From JANOYY01 sp031418035 (lineage in GTDB: Bacteria > Actinomycetota > Acidimicrobiia > Acidimicrobiales > JANYDT01), in the NCBI GenBank assembly GCA_031418035.1, contig JANOWU010000115.1, forward strand, positions 1 to 64,000: DNA of 64,000 bases, read 5' to 3'. The notes under the pieces were generated by a model. That model saw only the letters and a list, made by a program, of their open reading frames with translations, was not told where the DNA came from and did not search any database. Positions 16,335-24,622 of the stretch are shown piece by piece (position 1 is the stretch's first letter; every line of letters starts with the position of its first letter). The translations under genes were made by a program, and so were the position numbers.

Positions 16335-18671
16335 ATGACCGTCGAAACCAGCCTCCCGAACATCGCCGCGCTCGAAGCAATCCAGGAACGCTTGCTTTGG
16401 CTCGCGATTCGCATGGTTGACTACGCGAACAACGAACGCGACGCGGGCGGCATAAAAGTCGGGGGACACCAGGCGAGCAGTGCCTCCATGGTTTCCATCA
16501 TGACGAGCCTGTGGTTCGGTCACATCAACGGGAACGACAAGGTGGCGGTAAAACCGCATGCCTCCCCCGTGTATCACGCCATCAAATATCTCACGGGCGA
16601 ACTCGATCAGTCCTATCTCAAGACCCTGCGCCGCAAGGGCGGGCTGCAGGCCTACCCCAGTCGCACCAAAGACCCCGACGTTGCCGATTTCTCCACCGGG
16701 TCGGTCGGCCTTGGTGCCGTTGCGCCGTTGTTTGCAGCGGCGGCGCGTCGGTACATCGACAATCACTTCGGGGCACGAGACCAGACCAGGTTCATCGCGT
16801 TGGTGGGCGACGCCGAACTCGACGAAGGAAACATCTGGGAAGCGATCGCCGATCCTGCGCTGCAGGGGCTCGGCAATGTGATGTGGATCGTTGATGCCAA
16901 TCGTCAGTCGCTCGATCGTGTCATTCCCGATATGAAGTTGAAGAAACTGATGAAGTTCTTCAATGACTCCGGGTGGCATGTGGTGGAGGCAAAGTATGGC
17001 GCCAGACTGTCGCGAGCTATGCGCGAGAAGGGCGGCAAGGCGTTACGCGAACTTATTGATCAGATGTCGAACGAAGAGTACCAATCGTTGTTCGCATTCC
17101 AGGGTGCTGCTCTGCGGGAGCGGATCTACGCGTCGAACTTCATGACTGAAGATGCCAAGGCGTATCTCGACAAGGTCTCCGATGACGAGCTTGCGTCACT
17201 CGTGCAGAACCTCGGTGGGCACGACCTCCGAGTCCTGATCGATGCCTATCGCCAGTGTGACGAGGTCACGGACCGACCGAGCGTGGTGTTCGCCTACACG
17301 GTGAAGGGTTGGGGTTTGCCGATTGCCGGCGATCCGCTGAACCACTCCGCGCTACTGAGCGCAGCTCAGATCGACGAGCTTCGAACTCGCGTGGGTCTGA
17401 CGAAGGAGTCCGAGTGGGATCGATTCGCCGAGTTTTCGACTGAGGGCACGATTTGTCGATCCGTCGGTGGAGCGATCAACAATCAACCGCCGATACCTCG
17501 CCCGTTCGTTCCGGTACCCACCGAAACGGGTGTGTTGGCGTCGAAAGACGTGTCCACCCAGGAGACATTCGGACGTGTACTTACCAGTCTCGGAAACGTC
17601 GAGGGCGTTCGGGAGCGATTGGTGACGACATCGCCGGATGTAAGCGTCTCTACCAACCTCGGCGGCTGGATCAACAAGATGGGCGTCTTCACGCACGAGG
17701 ACCAACCTGACTTTCTCGGCGACGAACGCCTTCTGCGGTGGAAACAGGGCCGAACGGGGCACCACATCGAACTTGGGATAAGCGAGATGAACCTTTTTCT
17801 CGTGCTCCATGCGCTCGGCCTCGGTCATGAGCTGCACGGCGAGCATCTGCTGCCGGTTGGTACGGTCTATGACCCCTTCGTGTGCCGCGGACTCGACGCC
17901 CTGATCTATGCGCTCTACAACGGCGCAAAGTTCGTCGTTGTCGGGACGCCGTCGGGGATCACCCTGGCGCCCGAGGGCGGTGCGCACCAGTCGACCATCA
18001 CCGCGTCGATCGGATTGGAGCTCCCTGGGCTCACGCTCGCCGAGCCAGCGTATGCCGTCGCTCTCGATTGGTTGCTGTGCGACGGCCTCGAGGGTCTGAG
18101 CCATCCCGACCGGAACTCGCTGTACCTGCGACTGTCGACCCGGCCTCTCGATCAGCGGCCCTTCGCCGACGCCGCGCAACGTTTGGGAAAGGATCGTCTG
18201 CGCGCCGACGTCCTGTCCGGCGGCTACGTATTGCGGGAACCGTCGGCGGAACTGGTGGCGGACCACGCTCCAGCCATCACCCTGATCGCGTCCGGTGCCG
18301 TCATGCCCGAAGTACTCCGTGCGGCCGAACTCCTCGAAGATGAAGGAGTTGCGCCGACTGTCGTCGATGCGACGTCGATCGACCGCCTCTATTGCGGTTG
18401 GAAAAAGGCCACCCGTGAACGTTCGATTACCGGACGGGTCACGGCGTTCCATCTCCAGAATCTCATCATGATCGACAATCGCCGAGCTCCGATCGTGACC
18501 GCTCACGACGCCGCCTCGCATGCAATGGCCTGGTTCGGTTCGGTGTTCGGCGCGCCCGTTGTCCCCGTGGGCGTCGATTCATTCGGACAGTCCGGCTCGA
18601 TCGCCGAACTGTACGAAACCTTCGACCTGTTACCCGATCAGCTGGTCAACGCGGCGCTCAGCGCGCTGTGA
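16335..18671 (+). CDS. Thiamine-diphosphate enzyme of the transketolase/AceE (homodimeric pyruvate dehydrogenase E1) family
   Basis: Protein of 778 aa. The N-terminal half carries the thiamine-diphosphate motif GDAELDEGNIWEA ... WIVDANRQ (GDx~28N), preceded by KPHASPVYHAIKYL and GLQAYPSRTKDPD, and followed by an AceE-like stretch (NLGGHDLRVLIDAY ... YTVKGWGLP). The pyrimidine domain has the conserved glutamate in ELGISEMNLFLVLHALG. The C-terminal transketolase domain ends at PVVPVGVDSFGQSGS. It is about 110 residues shorter than typical AceE and no E2 or E3 gene is nearby, so the acceptor and true substrate (pyruvate or another 2-oxoacid or sugar) are not settled. It starts 86 bases from the divergent LLM gene. 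Confidence 0.8.
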   Translation: MTVETSLPNIAALEAIQERLLWLAIRMVDYANNERDAGGIKVGGHQASSASMVSIMTSLWFGHINGNDKVAVKPHASPVYHAIKYLTGELDQSYLKTLRRKGGLQAYPSRTKDPDVADFSTGSVGLGAVAPLFAAAARRYIDNHFGARDQTRFIALVGDAELDEGNIWEAIADPALQGLGNVMWIVDANRQSLDRVIPDMKLKKLMKFFNDSGWHVVEAKYGARLSRAMREKGGKALRELIDQMSNEEYQSLFAFQGAALRERIYASNFMTEDAKAYLDKVSDDELASLVQNLGGHDLRVLIDAYRQCDEVTDRPSVVFAYTVKGWGLPIAGDPLNHSALLSAAQIDELRTRVGLTKESEWDRFAEFSTEGTICRSVGGAINNQPPIPRPFVPVPTETGVLASKDVSTQETFGRVLTSLGNVEGVRERLVTTSPDVSVSTNLGGWINKMGVFTHEDQPDFLGDERLLRWKQGRTGHHIELGISEMNLFLVLHALGLGHELHGEHLLPVGTVYDPFVCRGLDALIYALYNGAKFVVVGTPSGITLAPEGGAHQSTITASIGLELPGLTLAEPAYAVALDWLLCDGLEGLSHPDRNSLYLRLSTRPLDQRPFADAAQRLGKDRLRADVLSGGYVLREPSAELVADHAPAITLIASGAVMPEVLRAAELLEDEGVAPTVVDATSIDRLYCGWKKATRERSITGRVTAFHLQNLIMIDNRRAPIVTAHDAASHAMAWFGSVFGAPVVPVGVDSFGQSGSIAELYETFDLLPDQLVNAALSAL

Positions 18672-18697
18672 GCTTCAAATCGTTGATCGCTCAGGAC

Positions 18698-18730
18698 AGG
18701 CCGTAGCGAGCGAGCCTAGCGACGCGGCCT
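18698..18730. terminator. Weak inverted repeat between convergent genes
   Basis: AGGCCG ... CGGCCT arms flank a 21-base loop between the AceE-like stop and the enoyl-CoA hydratase stop. It could act in both directions but lacks a T-run. Confidence 0.25.
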
Positions 18731-19469
18731 AGCGCCCCTCGAACTTCGGACGACGCTTCTCTTGAAACGCCGCTCGACCTTCCACCAGGTCGTTGCTCTG
18801 CCACGCACGAACGAAGCCGTTGTGCGCCTCTGCGTTCGCTGGCCCGGTGCTGGCCTGGCGTACGGCGGTCAGCGCCAACTTGTGTGCCGCAATGGTGAGG
18901 GGTGCTAACTCGGCAATGCTCTGCGCCCACTCGACGGCATCGGCAAGGTCTCCGAGCTTCTGCACGAATCCGAGTTCATACGCGCGCTTCCCATCAAGAT
19001 TTTCCGCAGCCAGGAGCATCGAACGAGCAGGACCACCACCGCAGAGTTCGGTGACGCGTGCAACGGTTGCCTGATCGACCGCTATGCCCAGTTTCGCCGC
19101 CGGTATCCCGAACACTGCAGACTCCGTCGCAACGCGCAGGTCGCAGAACGAAGCCATTTGCGTACCCGCCCCGAGCGCGAACCCCGCCACTGCAGCGATC
19201 GTCACGAGCGGCGCCTCGGCCAGAGCAACGAGAGCTCGGCGCAAGCTATCGAGAAACTCGTCGTTCTCGACACCTCCCAGATCGGCGCCCGCGCTGAAGT
19301 GGCCGCCTGCTCCGGTCAAGACCACGACTCGCGCCTGCTGCGTTACCGCAGAGTCGATAGCGTCGGCGAGGAGCGTCAGAGTCTCGCCGTCCACGGCATT
19401 TCGCCGGTGTTGTCGATCGATGGTCAACACCACCACATCGGGACCATGATGATGCGAAATCTGAAGCAT
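18729..19469 (-). CDS. Enoyl-CoA hydratase/isomerase family protein
   Basis: Crotonase-fold protein of 246 aa, expected to hydrate or isomerise acyl-CoAs. The oxyanion-hole strings are present: GAGGHFSAGADLGG and AAVAGFALGAGTQMASFCDLR, and the Glu position lies in FGIPAAKLGIAVDQ, where the second catalytic Glu found in classical hydratases is not obvious. This argues for an isomerase or other crotonase activity. The ATG follows a -10-like TACCGT by six bases. The gene is convergent with the AceE-like gene. Confidence 0.85.
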   Translation of the reverse strand: MLQISHHHGPDVVVLTIDRQHRRNAVDGETLTLLADAIDSAVTQQARVVVLTGAGGHFSAGADLGGVENDEFLDSLRRALVALAEAPLVTIAAVAGFALGAGTQMASFCDLRVATESAVFGIPAAKLGIAVDQATVARVTELCGGGPARSMLLAAENLDGKRAYELGFVQKLGDLADAVEWAQSIAELAPLTIAAHKLALTAVRQASTGPANAEAHNGFVRAWQSNDLVEGRAAFQEKRRPKFEGR

Positions 19470-19475
19470 TCTCCG

Positions 19476-19481
19476 ACGGTA
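19476..19481 (-). promoter_or_regulatory. -10-like box TACCGT for the enoyl-CoA hydratase gene
   Basis: Ends six bases before the ATG at 19469. A GGAG string lies too close to the ATG to act as a ribosome site, so leaderless initiation is likelier. Confidence 0.4.
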
Positions 19482-19492
19482 GCGGATGCGTC

Positions 19493-20533
19493 TTAGGAAA
19501 AGTACGACGAGCTCTCGAGCAAAGCCTCAGCGGCAGCTAGACCGCTCAAGGCCGCGCCTTCCACGCGCGCCTCGCCGAACGCGTCGCCACAGAGCACGAG
19601 CTGCGTCCCCTCAATGGGTTGGGCACTGACACAACGTTGTGCATGCAACGCGGTCGGACGCGCGTACCGCCACTTCTTCACCTCGATCGAGAGGGTTGAT
19701 GCCGACCCGAGAAACGGACGCGCGGCAGCAATCAAGGTGTCGCGTAGCCCAGCATCGTCGTCGCCGTAATGCGTCTCGGAGAACGTCTCGTTGGCATGAA
19801 ACGTTATCGCCGGGATCTCGCTGATCCCCTTGCGATGGTTGTCGCCGATGAAGGACCAAACGGCGTGAGTCGACTCGTCGAATTGCATACCGCCGGGTTC
19901 AGCCACATTGGCAGGTCCATCGAGAGCGACGAGCAAGGCGATGCACTTTGCATACGACACGGCATCGAGTTCGGTTCGCAGATCGTCGTCCAGCGGCAGC
20001 CAGCCATTGTCGATCAGCGCCAACGATTGCGGAACGGGCGCACTGAGCACCACCTGCGTCGATTCCCATCGCTGGCCCGATTCGGCCAACACCGACAAGG
20101 TGCCTTCGTCACCGGCGACGGCACGCACCATCACGTCGCACTGCACATCAATCGTGGAGGCCAGGTATTTGGCAATCGTGTTCATCCCACCCTCCGCGCA
20201 GTATCTCGGGTACCCGTCACCTTCGGCGGAAAAGCCCTTACACCATTCCCTGATGAGGCCGGCTCGCCGCCATTCGTGGACCAAGTCCGCAAAATCAGGC
20301 GATCGAACGGTGAAGAACTGAGCGCCGTGATCGACCCGCGCCACACCGCGTGGACCAGCACCGACAAGAGCTGGCGCGCCAAGTCGCCGGGTGGCAAGAC
20401 GTCCCCCCACCGAACGGCCCTTGTCGAGAACGACAGCGCGGCGGCCTGCGGCCTGCAGAGCATTGGCCGCCACCAAGCCGCTCAGGCCGGCGCCAACAAT
20501 GATCACGGGGGAATCCATCCGACCATTCTTCAC
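19493..20533 (-). CDS. FAD-dependent oxidoreductase (renalase/amine-oxidase-like)
   Basis: Protein of 346 aa with an N-terminal Rossmann FAD motif (VIIVGAGLSGLVAANALQAAG) followed by LDKGRSVGGRLATRR, the pattern of the renalase-like NAD(P)/FAD oxidoreductases. The middle contains VARVDHGAQFFTVRSPDF and the C-terminus a second FAD contact (LCGDAFGEARVEGAALSG). The first start is a GTG at 20533; an ATG five codons inside is equally possible. It is divergent from the methyltransferase gene with only about 70 bases between starts. Substrate unknown. Confidence 0.85.
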   Translation of the reverse strand: MKNGRMDSPVIIVGAGLSGLVAANALQAAGRRAVVLDKGRSVGGRLATRRLGAPALVGAGPRGVARVDHGAQFFTVRSPDFADLVHEWRRAGLIREWCKGFSAEGDGYPRYCAEGGMNTIAKYLASTIDVQCDVMVRAVAGDEGTLSVLAESGQRWESTQVVLSAPVPQSLALIDNGWLPLDDDLRTELDAVSYAKCIALLVALDGPANVAEPGGMQFDESTHAVWSFIGDNHRKGISEIPAITFHANETFSETHYGDDDAGLRDTLIAAARPFLGSASTLSIEVKKWRYARPTALHAQRCVSAQPIEGTQLVLCGDAFGEARVEGAALSGLAAAEALLESSSYFS

Positions 20534-20584
20534 GCAAACGAATCCTGTCCGACGACGTGACTCGCGCCGGGCGGGTCTGCCGTT

Positions 20585-20590
20585 TACGAT
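20585..20590 (+). promoter_or_regulatory. -10-like box TACGAT for the DNA methyltransferase gene
   Basis: Ends seven bases before an in-frame GTG (20598) and sixteen before the ATG (20607). It therefore bears on which start is used. Confidence 0.35.
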
Positions 20591-20606
20591 AGGCCCGGTG
20601 GATCCA

Positions 20607-21974
20607 ATGAAGTCGACGAAAACAGCGACGTCGAACTTCGGAGTCGGGCGGCGTGAGGCGCACGACGCGAGCGGGTTCTACGCCCGTTTCGATCGTCCCA
20701 TTGTGTCGGACGAGTCGACCGTTCCCATGCCCCGAACGATCGCCCATCCCCTGGTCCTCGGTGATTCCGCGGCGATGAACGACATCCATGACGGCGAAGT
20801 CGCGCTAGTCGTCACCTCGCCGCCCTACTTCGCAGGCAAGCAGTATGAAGAAGAGCTTGCCCGCGACGGCGTACCGACGTCCTACGCCGAGTTCCTCGAC
20901 ATGCTGCTCTCGGTGTTCACCGAGTGTCGTCGGGTACTCGAGCCAGGCGGCCGTATCGCGGTGAACGTCGCAAACCTAGGTCGTAAACCCTATCGATCAC
21001 TGGCCGGCGACATCACCGACATCCTCAGCAGACTCGGCTTCTTGCTCCGGGGAGAAGTTGTTTGGCGCAAAGGCGAAGGAGCGAACGGGTCATGCGCCTG
21101 GGGCTCGTACCGCAGTCCGGCGAACCCCGTGCTGCGCGACACGACGGAGCGAGTGATCATTGCCAGCAAAGGGCGTTTCGATCGCGCTATCCCCGCCTCG
21201 AAGCGACGGGTACTGGGACTGCCGTCGGAAGTCTCGATCACGGCTGATGAATTCCTTTCGTCGACACTCGACGTCTGGGATCTGCTGCCGGAGAGCGCGA
21301 AACGGGTCCAACATCCTGCTCCGTTTCCGATCTCGCTCCCCGAACGACTCATTCATCTCTACACATACGAAAATGATCTCGTCTTGGATCCCTTCGTCGG
21401 TTCGGGGACCACCCTGGTTGCCGCAAAGCGAACCGGGCGTCGTTACGTCGGCTACGACCTCGATCCCACCTACTTGCAAATTGCCAAGCAACGTCTCGAC
21501 AGCGACGAAGCAACACCAGCGCTGAGCACCGGTCAGGTTGACCCGTCAAAACCGATGAACTCTCTCGTGGAGGCCGAAGTCCAGCACGCCGGGTTTGAAA
21601 TCGTCGGACGTGACCGTAAGGTCGGACGAAGTGGCCCGGTCGTCGCCGTCGTCGCCAACGCTACGGACAACACGTCGTGGCTGTTCGATGTGTCGGGCGC
21701 ACAGACGATTGCCCGGGCGGGTCTCCATCGGACCGAGACCGCGTGGCGCGCGGCCGGTCGTGCGCTGTTTCTCTCCCGAATAGAACCGACGAGTCGAGTC
21801 GTCCTTGTGACGTCGCATGCGCCAAAACGAGGTTCCGAAGCAGACACGGCAATTCGAGTCGCTGGTCCCGATGTCGTTTTCGACGTGATCGAACTCGGAT
21901 GTCCTGATGGTCGCGAACGCCTCCGTCGATACGCAACGGAACCGGTTGCCGAGCCGATCTCTGGATTCTGGTAA
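20607..21974 (+). CDS. Site-specific DNA methyltransferase (N4/N6, beta-class order), orphan
   Basis: Protein of 455 aa. Catalytic motif IV is TSPPYF near residue 72, and the S-adenosylmethionine motif I (DPFVGSGTTLVAAKR) follows near residue 260, giving the beta-class order (IV before I). The stretch VGYDLDPTYLQIAKQRL completes the SAM site. About 140 further residues after the methylase core form an extra domain I do not recognise (it includes FEIVGRDRKVG, WLFDVSGAQTIARAG and HRTETAWRAAGRALFL). No restriction enzyme gene is adjacent, so it is likely an orphan regulator of chromosome biology or a fused function. A GTG at 20598 is an alternative start. Confidence 0.87.
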   Translation: MKSTKTATSNFGVGRREAHDASGFYARFDRPIVSDESTVPMPRTIAHPLVLGDSAAMNDIHDGEVALVVTSPPYFAGKQYEEELARDGVPTSYAEFLDMLLSVFTECRRVLEPGGRIAVNVANLGRKPYRSLAGDITDILSRLGFLLRGEVVWRKGEGANGSCAWGSYRSPANPVLRDTTERVIIASKGRFDRAIPASKRRVLGLPSEVSITADEFLSSTLDVWDLLPESAKRVQHPAPFPISLPERLIHLYTYENDLVLDPFVGSGTTLVAAKRTGRRYVGYDLDPTYLQIAKQRLDSDEATPALSTGQVDPSKPMNSLVEAEVQHAGFEIVGRDRKVGRSGPVVAVVANATDNTSWLFDVSGAQTIARAGLHRTETAWRAAGRALFLSRIEPTSRVVLVTSHAPKRGSEADTAIRVAGPDVVFDVIELGCPDGRERLRRYATEPVAEPISGFW

Positions 21975-21983
21975 CCGCACTCG

Positions 21984-21989
21984 TAGACT
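21984..21989 (+). promoter_or_regulatory. -10-like box TAGACT for the small secreted protein gene
   Basis: Ends six bases before the ATG at 21996 in the short gap after the methyltransferase; fits a leaderless start. Confidence 0.4.
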
Positions 21990-21995
21990 GCGATC

Positions 21996-22454
21996 ATGTC
22001 GACGAAACCAAGTCATATGTTCCTCGCACCATTGGCCGTCTTGGTGATGGCACTCGCCTTCACAGTCGTGTCGAATGCGTCCGCCCAAGCAGACGTGCCG
22101 GTTCGCGGCTTTCAGACTCCATCGAAAAATATTAACTGTACATATTATGAGTACGATGAGGAGCCCGCAGTTCTGGGCTGTGAAATTCGCGGTTACACCG
22201 GCATTACGCCAAAGCGCCCGAAGGATTGCGAGTTCGACTGGAATGCGCTGCCAGAGATTCGCGAAAAGGGTAAGGCAACACTGTTCGCGTGCGTCAGCGA
22301 TACCCGTTGGTGGCTCGACGCACCCGTCGTCAAGTACGGGTCGACATGGAAGTACGGCCCCTTTCGCTGCAGCGTCGCCACGACGGGAGTCACGTGCACG
22401 AATCTCTCGGGCCGCGGTTTCACGCTTCGTCGATCCTCGGTAAAGGCGATCTGA
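21996..22454 (+). CDS. Small secreted protein, DUF6636-like
   Basis: Protein of 152 aa with a signal peptide (hydrophobic FLAPLAVLVMALAFTVV, cleavage near SAQA). The mature part has the pattern FQTPSKNINCTYY ... GCEIRG ... FACVSDTRWW ... GPFRCSVATTGVTCTNLSGRGFTLRR, matching small actinobacterial secreted proteins of the DUF6636 type ('F.SP..NI.C' at the start and 'G..C....GF.L' at the end). Six cysteines suggest three disulfides. Function is unknown. The amidase gene begins four bases after its stop. Confidence 0.72.
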   Translation: MSTKPSHMFLAPLAVLVMALAFTVVSNASAQADVPVRGFQTPSKNINCTYYEYDEEPAVLGCEIRGYTGITPKRPKDCEFDWNALPEIREKGKATLFACVSDTRWWLDAPVVKYGSTWKYGPFRCSVATTGVTCTNLSGRGFTLRRSSVKAI

Positions 22455-22457
22455 TTC

Positions 22458-23624
22458 GTGAGTTCGGACTCGGTGTTCCTCACCCGCACCGCAATCGGAA
22501 GCGGTTCGCGTAAGGTCGCGATCAAGGGCTTGATCGACGTGAAGGGATACGTCACGACCGCAGCCTGCAAAGCGCTCGAGAGCACCGCCGCGCCCGCCAC
22601 CGAAGATGCCGTATGCATTCGTACGATCCGCTCGGAAGCCGAGGCCGGCAATCTCCGAATCGTCGGTATCACCAACCTCCACGAACTGGCATTCGGCGCG
22701 ACCGGCATCAACAGCGTTTACGGCACACCGGCAAATCCCCTGGATCCGTCCCGCATGCCGGGCGGATCGTCGAGCGGTTCGGCGGTCGCCGTCGCAACCG
22801 GCGAAGCCGACATTGCGCTGGGTTCCGACACGGGCGGTTCGATTCGCATACCGGCGTCGTGTTGTGGCATCACCGGACTCAAAACGACCTGGGGCCGTGT
22901 CTCGACCAAAGGCGTCTGGGCGCTCTCGCCGTTCCTGGACACCATTGGACCGATGGCTCGCAACGTGAAAGACATTGTCGCAGGTATGGATCTGCTCGAG
23001 CCCGGATTCGCATCGCGTGTCCCGAAGATCGACTCGTCACGGCTGCGTATCGCGCGGGCACGCCCCGAGGTTGCGGTAACCGACCCAGCAGTCGACTCCG
23101 CAATCACGAGCGCGCTCGGCCATTGCGAAGCAGAAGTAACACCCATCGATCTAGGCAAATGGGACGAGATACAGCGCTCGTGTCTCACCGTGCTACTCGG
23201 CGAAGCGTGGCGACAAGACGGCGACCTCCTGAAGATCCCCGACGGCGTGAGCGCCGCTACCACGCACCGGCTGATGCTGGGATCGTCGATCGCCGAAGAC
23301 GAGTTGACGGCCGCACGAGCCGTACGGGAATCCGGACTTCATTCGCTTCGTACCATCTTCTCTTCGGCCGACGTCATCGTGCTGCCGACAACACCAACCC
23401 GGGCGCCGCTCCTCGACGACACCGGCACACCGATCACCGCGTTCACCCGATTCGCCAACCTCCTCGGACTTCCTGCACTGAGCATCCCGATTCCGGTACC
23501 GTCACGCGAACGTGGCACCACAGATGCGCACCTTCCGGCAAGCCTGCAAATCGTCGGTCCCCCGAACTCCGATGAGCTCGTTTGCGCCGTCGGTGCCTTC
23601 TTTGAAGCCGCGATCGCCCGCTGA
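22458..23624 (+). CDS. Amidase signature family protein
   Basis: Amidase of 388 aa, somewhat shorter than the usual 450-500. The catalytic Ser-cisSer-Lys set is visible: Lys in RKVAIKGLIDVKG, the glycine-serine loop GGSSSGSAVAVATGE, and DTGGSIRIPASCCG. It starts at a GTG four bases after the small secreted protein gene; no signal peptide is present, so it is cytoplasmic. The substrate could be an amide, an acyl-hydrazide or a Gln-tRNA-like group, but no gatB/gatC is nearby, arguing against GatA. Confidence 0.88.
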   Translation: MSSDSVFLTRTAIGSGSRKVAIKGLIDVKGYVTTAACKALESTAAPATEDAVCIRTIRSEAEAGNLRIVGITNLHELAFGATGINSVYGTPANPLDPSRMPGGSSSGSAVAVATGEADIALGSDTGGSIRIPASCCGITGLKTTWGRVSTKGVWALSPFLDTIGPMARNVKDIVAGMDLLEPGFASRVPKIDSSRLRIARARPEVAVTDPAVDSAITSALGHCEAEVTPIDLGKWDEIQRSCLTVLLGEAWRQDGDLLKIPDGVSAATTHRLMLGSSIAEDELTAARAVRESGLHSLRTIFSSADVIVLPTTPTRAPLLDDTGTPITAFTRFANLLGLPALSIPIPVPSRERGTTDAHLPASLQIVGPPNSDELVCAVGAFFEAAIAR

Positions 23625-23664
23625 GACCGATCGACCACGTACTGATCGCATAGGGCGCCGCGGA

Positions 23665-24567
23665 TCACGACCGGTTCGAGAAGCGCGCCGGAGCGTAGAT
23701 CGATGAGGCGGTGAGCAGGCCCAACTCCTCGATCGCCGTTTCGACGCGAGCGATTCGATCCGGTAGGGATCCGGAGGCCAGAATCCACGGCTCCGAGCGC
23801 ACCTTCGTCAACTCTTCCAGGAAACGCTTGTGCATCGCCGAGCGGGTATCGGCGCCCAGTCGAATCCCGTCGCGCTCCCAGGGGATATCGATGTCGCACA
23901 GAACAAAGAGGTCATATGTACGCATACGTCCCAGTTCCTCGACCTCGCGGCTTCGGGTTTTCAGGTACCGCTCGTGCCAGAGGGCCGTCGTCATGGCGTC
24001 GGTGTCGCAGAACAACAGCGGGCCGGAATCGAAGGCGGCTTCATCTTCGAGCTGTTGCTGTTTCTGGGCGATGACCACGAAGTCCTCCGTGGTCCAATGA
24101 TCGTTTGTGCCCTGCTTCTGCTTGGTGACCGTGTAGTCACGGCCAAACTCGCGTATCTGATGCGTGCCGTGTTTTGCGGCGAGGGCTTTCACGAGCGTTG
24201 ACTTACCGGTCGACTCGGCACCGATACAACAAACTCGAACAGTCAGTTCTGCCTTTGTGTGGCCGTGGAGCAGCGACCAATGCGTCGCCGGGTCGCGCTG
24301 CACAAGGCGCGTCTGCGACTCGTAGGGAATCGGTTCGGCAGCGAGTTGGCGCTCGCGGCCCATCGGCCGCTGATCGACCATCACCGCCGCTCCCGGATGA
24401 ACCAACCTCAAGATCTTCGTACGTGTACGTACTGGGAGCGCGCACCGCGTGGAGTCCGGTTCGACGATGAGTTCTACAGCCCCTTCTCGTTCTGCGCGTG
24501 CGATCAGCTCATGCTGACCAAGAGTCGCAGGCGCGAACGCGTCAACAAACGTCCGAGATTCAGTCAT
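23665..24567 (-). CDS. NadR-like nicotinamide-riboside kinase with degenerate NMN adenylyltransferase half
   Basis: Protein of 300 aa. Residues from about 110 form the ATPase domain of NadR (ribosylnicotinamide kinase): Walker A GAESTGKSTL, REFGRDYT, FCDTDAMTTALWHERY and LCDIDIPWERDGIR. The first ~95 residues resemble a shortened nucleotidyltransferase domain, but the HxGH catalytic motif of NadR (PLHTGH) is replaced by PATLGQ, so both histidines are lost and adenylyl transfer is unlikely. It lies 55 bases after the PEP-utilising gene with a GTGGAG ribosome site. Expected role is phosphorylation of nicotinamide riboside to NMN. Confidence 0.82.
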   Translation of the reverse strand: MTESRTFVDAFAPATLGQHELIARAEREGAVELIVEPDSTRCALPVRTRTKILRLVHPGAAVMVDQRPMGRERQLAAEPIPYESQTRLVQRDPATHWSLLHGHTKAELTVRVCCIGAESTGKSTLVKALAAKHGTHQIREFGRDYTVTKQKQGTNDHWTTEDFVVIAQKQQQLEDEAAFDSGPLLFCDTDAMTTALWHERYLKTRSREVEELGRMRTYDLFVLCDIDIPWERDGIRLGADTRSAMHKRFLEELTKVRSEPWILASGSLPDRIARVETAIEELGLLTASSIYAPARFSNRS

Positions 24568-24622
24568 TTCACTCCACTTGTTGTGACGGTCCGGCGAGCA
24601 GCCGACGAGTCCCGGCTGTCCG

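Noticed and set aside
18729..19469. Beta-oxidation operon with the AceE-like gene
   Set aside because: The two genes are convergent and unrelated in pathway, so no functional unit is claimed.
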